Assembly (NCBI GenBank): GCA_017161665.1 | Contig: JADFCT010000171.1 | Location: 1-7,990, forward strand | Direction of reading: 5' to 3' | DNA length: 7,990 nucleotides | Origin: Candidatus Sumerlaeota bacterium | GTDB taxonomy: Bacteria; Sumerlaeota; Sumerlaeia; JADFCT01 | In this document: one piece after another, positions 1-7,800 of the stretch | How positions within the stretch are numbered: position 1 is the first letter of the stretch | Layout of the letters: the number at the start of each line of letters is the position of its first letter | Made by a program: the position numbers and the translations under genes | Notes under the pieces: generated by a model | What the model saw: the letters and a program-made list of their open reading frames with translations, nothing else | The model's database searches: none | Told to the model about the DNA's origin: nothing

Positions 1-2
1 TC

Positions 3-530
3 AACATCGCCAATGGAACGACCCGCTACACATCCACCAACTACGCCTATGATCGACGGAGCAGTGTAGTCTATCCGAATAATCGCACAGTGAATTTTGG
101 CTATCACGACACCTATGGTCCCTTGGAATACCAGCAGAATAGCGGAGAGGCGACGCATTTCGTCGATTACGACTATATCGGCGGGCGCGTGCTTCAGCGT
201 CGGTTTGCGAATGGGATTGACCTGGATATGGTTGATCCTGGCGATTCGTCTAAAACTCTGTTTGACACCCTGGGGCGTCCGTTACAGTATGACCACATCA
301 ATGCGTCAGGAACCGTCTTGACGGGATTCAAATATTCGTATGACCCGGTGGGCAACAAGATGTCTCGGGAACAGCTTCATTCACCGACGGATTCAGATCG
401 GTACGCCTATGACTCGGCGTCCCGCCTGACCGCCACGAGTCGCGGGGATATCTCCGGCGGCGTGGATCATTGCGATCCGCCGTCCGCCCCGCCTTCGAGC
501 GGTATGATGAAAACTCCTGGCGGCTACTGA
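3..530 (+). CDS. Rhs/YD-repeat protein, C-terminal part only, probably truncated
   Basis: The frame is open from the left edge, so the start lies outside the window; 175 codons are visible. The peptide is a run of YD repeats: NYAYDRRSSVVYPNN, VDYDYIGGRVLQRRFANGI, FDTLGRPLQYDHIN, FKYSYDPVGNKMSRE and YAYDSASRLTATSR. Proteins of the Rhs/YD family are large secreted or surface proteins whose repeats form a beta-cage shell, often around a C-terminal toxin. The usual Rhs ending, a conserved core with a DPxG-like motif followed by a variable tip, is absent. After the SRGDISGG stretch (about position 463) the sequence turns into a low-quality tail (HCDPPSAPPSSGMMKTPGGY) and stops. I infer a 3' truncation or frameshifted remnant. 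A GTG at 90 is internal to the repeats and is not a credible start. Family confidence is high; whether the gene is functional is doubtful. Confidence 0.8.
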   Translation, partial: NIANGTTRYTSTNYAYDRRSSVVYPNNRTVNFGYHDTYGPLEYQQNSGEATHFVDYDYIGGRVLQRRFANGIDLDMVDPGDSSKTLFDTLGRPLQYDHINASGTVLTGFKYSYDPVGNKMSREQLHSPTDSDRYAYDSASRLTATSRGDISGGVDHCDPPSAPPSSGMMKTPGGY

Positions 531-629
531 TTGAAATCCTTTTGAAAATGCGAGAGGGACTGTCGGTAGAAGTCCTGACGCCCAATCCGATCGGCAGACT
601 GATACGCTGGCCTTCCGGGATTCAACGGG

Positions 630-643
630 CCCCCTCTTGGGGG
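630..643. repeat. small inverted repeat, CCCCC/GGGGG with TCTT loop
   Basis: Five C, four-base loop TCTT, five G. No T run follows on either strand, so it does not qualify as a classical terminator. It could still fold at the 3' end of either convergent transcript. Confidence 0.35.
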
Positions 644-661
644 AATGGGGAACGCGCGGAG

Positions 662-677
662 CGAAAACCAGTTTTCG
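662..677 (-). terminator. possible 3' hairpin of the pseudopilin transcript
   Basis: CGAAAAC (662-668) is complementary to GTTTTCG (671-677). With a realistic four-base loop this leaves a six-pair stem. It lies 14 bases beyond the pseudopilin stop codon. There is no downstream U tract on the minus strand, so an intrinsic terminator is only a weak possibility. Confidence 0.25.
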
Positions 678-691
678 AATCATAAACGGCT

Positions 692-1417
692 TTATTCCAG
701 GCCCCGTCGAATCCGGACTGACAGGGGAACGGTTAGTACAATGCCGGCAGGATCCAACTGGGTGCGCATGATATTGCCTTTGCTGACGGTTCCATTGGTC
801 GGATCATAGGGCACATCGATGCCCCATAAGACGCCGGTGGCGTCGGACGGATCATCGCCCCGCTGGTACCCGGGCAGGGGGTAGGAGCGATCCGGTCCTT
901 TACTGACCAGGCGCCAGGCGCCATACTTCTCGAAAGCGCCATCATTGCGTCCCGGCGAATCAATCCCTTCCGGGGCCGCTGGTCGCCCCGCCAGTCGCCG
1001 CTCTTCCGATACAGCCCACGTCACAATTTCCGTATAGGTATAGAAGGATTCACGGATGCCATGGATGCGATGCCGCTGGCCCTCGGCGAACGGATCGATC
1101 AGTTCGGCTTTGGTGATGTAGAAGACCGGCGTGGTCAATTCAATGGGGATGGAAGCGTACACGCCATCGCCCATGGGATAGGCGGCCCAATCAATGGCAT
1201 AGCCGGCGATGGCGGTTTCCAGGGACGCGAAATCCCCCCGCACCCGGGCGACAGTGGCTCGAATCCGGGCTTCCTGCATATTGGCGATGGCAATCAGCGC
1301 CAACACGGCAATGATGGCAATCACCACCAGCAGTTCGATCAACGTGAAGGCCATCTCCGAAAAGGATGCTGGGCAACGTCTCGGCAATTTCATTTCGGCG
1401 CATCGTGATCCAAACAA
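692..1417 (-). CDS. type II secretion / type IV pilin-like pseudopilin (prepilin N-terminal methylation domain)
   Basis: The 241-residue protein starts with a short leader, then MAFTLIELLVVIAIIAVLAL, the class III signal of type IV pilins and GspG/H-type pseudopilins. Prepilin peptidase should cut between A23 and F24; the conserved Glu is at +5, and residues 24-45 form the hydrophobic helix. The helix runs on as an amphipathic stretch (EARIRATVARVRGDFASLETAIAGY), then a globular C-terminal domain with SKGPDRSYPLPG and YDPTNGTVSKGN, loops of the GspG-like type common in PVC-type genomes. Start: TTG at 1417 has GGTGA six bases upstream. ATG at 1393 lacks a ribosome site but gives a 15-residue basic leader (MKLPRRCP). 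ATG at 1354 has GGAG directly abutting and leaves a two-residue leader. No GspD/E/F or PilB/C gene is beside it, so which fibre it joins is unknown. Confidence 0.88.
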   Translation of the reverse strand: MFGSRCAEMKLPRRCPASFSEMAFTLIELLVVIAIIAVLALIAIANMQEARIRATVARVRGDFASLETAIAGYAIDWAAYPMGDGVYASIPIELTTPVFYITKAELIDPFAEGQRHRIHGIRESFYTYTEIVTWAVSEERRLAGRPAAPEGIDSPGRNDGAFEKYGAWRLVSKGPDRSYPLPGYQRGDDPSDATGVLWGIDVPYDPTNGTVSKGNIMRTQLDPAGIVLTVPLSVRIRRGLE

Positions 1418-1458
1418 AAAATTTCACCCCCAAGTCCGATTCCCTGTTGGACGGTGTG

Positions 1459-1488
1459 AGGATAGGGCAAAATTCCTCCGTGTATCAA
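1459..1488 (-). promoter_or_regulatory. possible sigma-70-type promoter of the pseudopilin gene
   Basis: On the minus strand TTGATA (1488-1483) and TATCCT (1464-1459) are separated by 18 bases. This is a five-of-six match to the -35 and four-of-six to the -10 consensus. Transcription would start near 1452, about 35 bases before the TTG start at 1417, which leaves room for the GGTGA ribosome site. This is inference from matching alone; promoters in this kind of bacterium are poorly defined. Confidence 0.3.
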
Positions 1489-1592
1489 TACCGAAAGACT
1501 TGGCGTTTCCCATCCGGCGCCCCCCTCCCATCCGGCTCCCCCTTCCCAAACGATTTCCGCCACACCTCAAACCGATCGTAGCCGTGACAATT

Positions 1593-1608
1593 TGGGGCTG
1601 GCGCCCCA
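1593..1608 (+). repeat. inverted repeat TGGGGC/GCCCCA
   Basis: A perfect six-pair stem (1593-1598 with 1603-1608) closed by loop TGGC, next to the AT-rich patch. It could be an operator half-site pair or the end of an upstream structure. No T run follows, so a terminator is not supported. Confidence 0.35.
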
Positions 1609-1643
1609 TAAATATTAAGGTTATGTTAGGATTTTAGACTGTC

Positions 1644-1739
1644 GCGCTGGGTCCAATCGCCTTCGGCCTCTCCGCCGAAGGGACGGGAGGCATTGCGTTG
1701 GCAGCGCACAATACGAAACGGCTTATGGTAAGCCGTGCG
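1644..1739 (+). promoter_or_regulatory. candidate structured RNA leader of the giant surface-protein gene
   Basis: Several complementary segments nest here. GCGCTG (1644-1649) pairs with CAGCGC (1702-1707). Inside it, GTCC (1651-1654) pairs with GGAC (1681-1684), and CTTCGGC (1661-1667) with GCCGAAG (1674-1680), giving a bulged hairpin. Downstream, ACGGCTTA (1718-1725) pairs with TAAGCCGT (1729-1736), an eight-pair stem with loop TGG. The CGCAC at 1705-1709 can instead pair with GTGCG (1735-1739), so two outer folds compete. I do not recognise a known riboswitch consensus; the c-di-GMP-I core is not visible. The structure is seen by complementarity only; any regulatory role is inference, and short GC-rich complements can arise by chance. 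Confidence 0.35.
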
Positions 1740-1752
1740 TTCATTTGGAAAC

Positions 1753-1756
1753 AGGA
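1753..1756 (+). promoter_or_regulatory. ribosome binding site AGGA of the giant gene
   Basis: AGGA ends nine bases before ATG 1766. This site, together with the signal peptide that follows directly, decides the start. An in-frame TTG at 1745 would lie upstream of the site and is not used. Confidence 0.55.
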
Positions 1757-1765
1757 TGGACAAAC

Positions 1766-1858
1766 ATGCGATATCGGATGTATGGAAAACGATTGAGTGG
1801 CGTCGGTGTGTTCGGACTGATTTGCTTGTTGAGTCTGGGGTGGACCGACGCCTCGGCT
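1766..1858 (+). other. signal peptide of the giant protein
   Basis: Residues 1-31: basic start MRYRMYGKR, hydrophobic core VGVFGLICLLSLGW, then the ASA-Q signal peptidase I site between A31 and Q32. Cys20 is not preceded by a proper lipobox, so a lipoprotein is unlikely. Confidence 0.8.
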
Positions 1859-4800
1859 CAGATTGTCATCAATGAGTTTATGGCCTCCAATAGCTCGTCC
1901 ATCATGGATTCGGATGGCGACAATTCGGATTGGATCGAGTTGTACAATCCCACGACATCGACCATCAGCTTGTCGGGATGGAGCCTGACGGACGATTCGG
2001 CAGATTTTACTCAATGGACGTTTCCGAATGTTCAAATGGCGCCCGGCACATTTCTCATGGTCTTCGCGTCGGGCAAGGATCGCCGTGTGGCTGGCGCCGA
2101 ACTGCACACTAATTTCAGCCTTTCGGATTCGGGCGAATATCTGGCCCTGGTCAAGTCAGACGGCGTCACCATATCCCATGCGTATGCGCCGGCCTATCCG
2201 TCCCAGTTGACCGATATTTCGTATGGGTTGGGACATTATTCGGAAACGCTGATCGCGGCCGGAGATCCCATCAAATACTACGTGCCCGACGCGGCGGATG
2301 CCGGTGTGGACTGGACAGCGACCGGTTATGAGGACACCGGCTGGACCGAAGGCTATACGGGCATCGGTTTCGGCGCCATTTCACCATTGATGACGGTTAA
2401 GACCTACAAGGCGACAGGAATCGTTGATTCGCTCGCCGCCGCGGAAGCCCTCATCGCCAACGAAGCAAGTCAAGCGTGGGTCATTGAGGGAACGACGGAA
2501 GTGGTGGACTATAACGATTCTGTATCACCGGGGCATTTTACCAATGATTTTCGCTTTCCCGGCCTGGAAGCGGCGCCAGGCGATGACTACGCTGTCGAGA
2601 TCACCGGCAATATCATCATCCCCACGGCGGGCGCCTATACGTTCGGCGTTGCCAGCGACGACGGTTTTGGCTTTTCCATGACCCGTGGGGCGCGGACCTA
2701 TGACTTTTCCTTTCCCACCCCCCGAGGCATGAACGACACCTTGCAAACCTTTTCGATCGCGGAAGCCGGTTCCCACGCCTTTCGTCTCGTTTTTTATGAA
2801 CGCGGCGGGGGAGCGGGACTGGAACTGTTCGCCGCCTCCGGCACATTCTCATCGTTTACAACCAACTTCCACCTGGTGGGCGATGTGGCGACCGGAGGGC
2901 TTCAGGTCATCGGCGGCATGGGCGACTCCAATCTGCAGCCCCTCATGCAGGGCACGAACGCCACCGTGTGGACACGGATGCATTTCGTTGTGGAGGATCC
3001 GCTGGTCTTTGATGAATTGCTGATGCAAATGCGCTATGAAGACGGCTTTGTCGCCTTTATCAATGGCGTCCAGGTGGCTTCGGCCAATGCGCCGGCCACG
3101 CTGAACTGGAATTCGGCTGCCCTGTCGAACCGGCCGATGGAACAGTCATGGGACTATGTCACTTTCAATTTGCTGGATTATCTCGACGCCCTCCGAATGG
3201 GACCGAATGTCCTGGCAATTCAGGGGCTGAATGACGCCTTCGACGATGGAGAATTCTTTCTGCTGCCCGAAATGACGGGGGCGGATAAAGAAACGAAGTT
3301 TCAGTACTTCACGAACGCGACGCCCGGCGAGATGAACGTCCTGGGCGCCATCGATCAGGTGGGCGACACCAAGTTCAGCGTGGATCGAGGTTTTTACTCG
3401 ACGGCCTTTGATGTGGACATCACCTGCAAAACAGAAAACTCGCAAATTCGCTATACGCTGGACGGCTCAGAACCGACGGATCAGAACGGCATCGACTACA
3501 CGGGACCGATTCGGATTTCCAAGACGACCACGCTCCGCGCGGCCGCCTTCCGAACCGGGTGGCTGCCGTCCGATACCGATACGCATACGTACCTCTTCAT
3601 CGCCGATGTGGTCACACAGTCGCCCAGCGGCCAGGCGCCGGGACCGGGCTGGCCAACGGGAAGCGTCAACGGCCAGATCCTAAACTACGGCATGGATCCG
3701 GACATCGTCAACAATACCACGTGGGGCCCCCAGATGGATGAGGCGTTATTGCAGATCCCATCCATTTCGCTTACGACCAATCTGGAAAACCTCTTCAGCC
3801 CCAGCACCGGCATCTATGTAAACCCCTATAACAAAGGATATGCCTGGGAACGGCCGACGTCGATGGAAATCCTCTATCCCGACGGCGAACAGGCCGACTT
3901 GCAGATTAATTGCGGTCTGCGCATTCGCGGCGGCTACAGTCGCAGCCCCTCGAATCCCAAACACGCGTTCCGCATGTTTTTCCGCAGTCAGTATGGCGAC
4001 AGCTGGCTGGAACATCCCCTCTTCGGGGACAAGGGCGCGGAGCGATTCAAGAAAATCGACTTGCGAACCAGCCAGAACTATTCCTGGAGTTTTGACAACA
4101 GTAATCTCAACACGATGACCCGCGACATTTTTTCGCGCGACAGCCAGGGCGATATGGGGCATCCCTATACACGGGGGCGGAAGTACCATCTCTATGTCAA
4201 TGGGCACTATTGGGGCATTTATGAAACAGAGGAACGACCGGAAGCCCGCTATGGCCAAACGTATTTCGGCGGCGAACAAGAAGACTACGACGTGTGCAAG
4301 ACGGAGTCCAATGCCCATTATATCGAAGCGACAGACGGCTTCACGGATGACTACTTCCAATTGCACAGCTTGACACTCGCCGGCTTTGAAACGAAAGAAG
4401 CGTATTATCGCGTGCTGGGCCTGAATCCGGACGGAACACGCAACCCGGCCTATCCCGTCTATGTCGATCCCATTCCTCTGATCGACTACATGCTGATCAT
4501 TTATTACACGGGCAACTATGACTCGCCCATTTCAAATTTTCTGGGCAATACACAATGCAATAATGTATTCGCCATTTGGAACCGGACCCGTGCCGACAAA
4601 GGTTGGGTGTTCCTTACCCATGACTCGGAGCACACCATGCGCTTCGTCGCTCAGGCCGAAGACCGAACCGGCCCCTGGGATTGCTATGCGCAGCAATACT
4701 TTAACCCTCAGACTCTGCATCAGGAACTGATCAAGAATCCGGAATACCGAATGCTGTTCGCCGATCGTGTGCGCCTGCATCTTTTCGAAAACGGCGCGCT

Positions 4801-7800
4801 GACGCCCGCTGTGGCCTCGGCCCGCCTCCGTAAGCGGACCGATGAAATCAGTCAGGCCATTATCGCCGAATCAGCCCGCTGGGGCGACTCAAAGCGCAGC
4901 ACGCCTTTCACCAAGAACGATTGGACAGCCGCCATCAACGGTATCTTCAACAGCTGGTTCCCCAACCGGACCACGACCGTCCTGAATCAGTTCAAGGGAC
5001 ATAGCTGGTATCCGAACGCGGTCTTCCCCACCCTTTTGATCAATGGCGTGGCAACACGGGCCGCCGTCGTTCCCAAAGGCGCGGTCCTGACCATGACTCA
5101 CCCGAACGACGCGGACATCTACTATACACTCAACGGACGGGAACCCTCGACGGGCGAATCCATTCAAACACAATATGAAGATCATGTTTGGATTGAGTCC
5201 AATGCAGCCAAGCGGGTCTTTGTCCCCACGGCGGCCAACGGTGGCAGCACGCTGGGACTGACCTGGACCGCGACTGCTTTTGATGACGCGGCCTGGACGC
5301 AGGGGACGGGCGGTGTGGGGTATGAGAGAAGCACAACGAATGATTTTGACCCATATTTCGACATTGATGTGGAAGCGGAAATGTACAACAAACAGACATC
5401 CTGTTATATCCGCATCCCTTTCACGCTGACCGCCGATCAGGTGGCGAATACGGCCGAGTTGATGCTGTATGCGCAATGTGACGACGCCATGGTGGTCTTT
5501 CTCAATGGAACGCGTGTAGCGAATGTCAACAGCACCCCGAATACGCTCGCCTGGGATTCGCAGGCGAACAGCGCTGTGGCCGAAAACAACGCGACGCTCT
5601 GGAGTTCCTATAGCCTGACAGATTACACAAGTTCTCTTCAGGCCGGAAATAATGTGATTGCCATTCAATTGCTGAACTATGGCATCGGCAGCAGTGATCT
5701 GCTGGGGAATCTTCGGCTGGTCTCCAAAGTCCTGGTTGGCGGACAGACCGGGCCGCCGTTGCATCCCGGCGCCACCCAGTACACGGCCCCCATTACCTTA
5801 AACGAAACAGCCGATGTCTTCTCGCGCGCCTATCACTTGAACGAATGGAGCGCCTATACGCCCGGGCTTTTCCTCATCGAAAGCGCGCCGAACGATCTGA
5901 TCATCTCTGAGTTCTTGGCCAATGCGGAAGGCGATGATCTCAACAAGGAATGGATCGAGGTCTTCAACACCACCGACGAAGCCATCAATCTACATGGATG
6001 GACCATCCAGGATAACGACGGCGACTCACACACCATTCAGGCCCCGGACGGCCTGATGGTTCCGGCCCGAGGTTATGCGGTCCTCGGCGCTTCGACGGAT
6101 ACATTGCTCAACGGCGGCGCGCCGGTGGACTATGCGTATGGCGCCGACCTGACCCTCGGCAATTCGGCCGACGAAATTTTCCTGATGCAGATGGATCACA
6201 TGGTCCACTCTGTCGCTTACGGCGATTTCACGACTCAGCCCCTGACCGTAATGACGGTCATCAACAAAACGCCAGACACCGGCCAGGCCATGGGCATGGC
6301 GGAAAACTACTATAACGGCCCCACCGCTTATTGGATCGACCAGGTCTCCTTTTATGGGACGGAAAACAATCATGGAACGCCGGGCGCCGAAAACGACGGC
6401 GTCGATGTCGGCGCCGGCGCGGACTCCACGCCGCCCGGACTGATTGACGCCTGGTTCTCCCGATCGGACCGCATTGTGTTGGTCTTTGATGATCTGCTGA
6501 ACACACCTTCGGTCGAAACGCCGACAAACTACTCGATGAATAATGCCGTTGGATCCCCCACAGAAGCCGAACGGACGTCTCCATTGAAGGTTGAGCTCCG
6601 TTTCCCCGCGCCCCTGACGCCGGAGGTGGAATACACACTGACCATCAGCGGCATCGCCGATCAGTTCGGAAATGCTCTCACGGCGCCCATTGTGACGACG
6701 CTGCAGTTCGCCAAGCCATCCCTGACGATCTCAGAAGTCATGTATAATCCGCCGGCTGGCGACGCTTATGAATTCATCGAATTGTACAACACGAGCCTCG
6801 ACACACCCGTGACGCTGAACGGCGAAACATTTACCGAGGGGATCTTTTACACCTTCCCGCCCGATACGGTCATCCCCCCCGGCGGATACCTGGTTGTGAC
6901 GCGAAGCATGAGCCTGGCGACCTTCAAAACCTATTACGGCCTTGGACTGGACGTGACGGTGCTCGGCCCCTTCGACGGCGCCTTATCGAATGGGGGCGAG
7001 ACGGTGGAGTTGCGCAGCGCCGCCGTGGGTGGCGTGGAGATTCTGACCTTTGAATACGACGATGCGCGCGGCTGGCCGCTGGCGGCGGATGGCGGTGGAC
7101 ATTCCCTTGTGCCACTCAACAAAGAAAGCCAACCGCGGGGATGGTCCGGATATCCCGGTAACTGGCGGGCCAGCGCTTATATGGACGGATCGCCCGGTCA
7201 GGCTGATCCCGAGCCGCCGATAGATGTGCTTCTCAACGAGATCACCGCCCATACGGATGTCGTCGATCCCGTCGATCCCGTCTATGACTCGAATGACTGG
7301 ATCGAACTATACAATGGGTCGGCCAATAGCGTCGCCTTGTCGGGCTATTACTTGTCGGATGATATTGCCAACCTTCAAAAATGGGCCATTCCTGTTGGAA
7401 CGAACATCGCTGGGAAATCCTGGCTTTCTTTTGACGAAATGAATGATTTCCATTCGCCCATCACGACGGGCTTTGGGATTTCCAAGGATGGCGAGTCCAT
7501 TTTCCTGACCCGCATTGTGGGCGATGCGCAGGATCGCATCGTGGACGCCGTTGAGTTAAGAGGACAGGAAAACGGCGTTTCCCTGTCCCGCTACCCCGAC
7601 GGAATCGGCTATTGGGGACAGGCCCCCCGCACACGTGACACAGCGAACGCCGCCTGGAACCTGGACCTGACCCTCAACGAAGTGATGTATCATCCCGTGC
7701 CGTCCGTCTCAAACCCTGAAGACAACACGTCGGACGAATACATCGAATTGGTCAATCCCACAGCCATGCCGATCAGCTTGTGGACAGAGGCGGGCCCATG

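Larger units (their letters stand above)
531..691. other. convergent intergenic gap between Rhs end and pseudopilin end
   Basis: About 160 bases separate two genes that point at each other. A forward 71-codon frame (TTG at 470 to stop 685) covers most of it, but it shows no family I recognise and continues no Rhs repeat, so I do not call it a gene. The gap may hold the eroded 3' end of the Rhs gene. Two short inverted repeats lie in it, at 630-643 and 662-677. Confidence 0.5.
1418..1765. other. divergent intergenic region
   Basis: About 350 bases lie between two divergently transcribed genes. The pseudopilin-proximal third carries the possible promoter above. The middle (about 1500-1580) is C-rich on the plus strand, with the near-repeat CCCATCCGGC at 1509 and 1527, and no gene. 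From 1606 to 1640 there is an AT-rich patch that stands out from its surroundings and is a reasonable place for the forward promoter, although no clean -35/-10 pair is visible. The last 120 bases hold the hairpins described separately. Confidence 0.55.

Noticed and set aside
328..683. Two minus-strand frames over the Rhs end, considered as a transposase remnant
   Set aside because: The peptides are Arg/Ser-rich with no DDE or HTH pattern, and no inverted repeats or target duplication flank them.
1061..1408. Forward 115-codon frame opposite the pseudopilin
   Set aside because: It is the antisense shadow of the pseudopilin; the prepilin signature on the minus strand is decisive.
1660..1681. 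CCTTCGGC/GCCGAAGG hairpin as an intrinsic terminator
   Set aside because: No T run follows on either strand and there is no upstream forward gene to terminate; it fits better as part of the leader structure.
1641..1765. c-di-GMP (GEMM) or cobalamin riboswitch ahead of the giant gene
   Set aside because: Checked by eye for the conserved GCAAA-type core and for a cobalamin-type box; neither is present, so no known class is claimed.
1634..2107. 157-codon open frame on the minus strand across the giant gene's start
   Set aside because: It overlaps the signal peptide and LTD1 in antisense, has low-complexity composition and no known motif.
3746..4366. 206-codon open frame on the minus strand
   Set aside because: It is antisense to the CotH-like domain, whose sequence motifs clearly read on the plus strand; no independent family signal.
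4889..5764. 291-codon open frame on the minus strand
   Set aside because: It lies fully antisense to the well-supported giant protein, shows no recognisable family, and is explained by the codon bias of the opposite strand.
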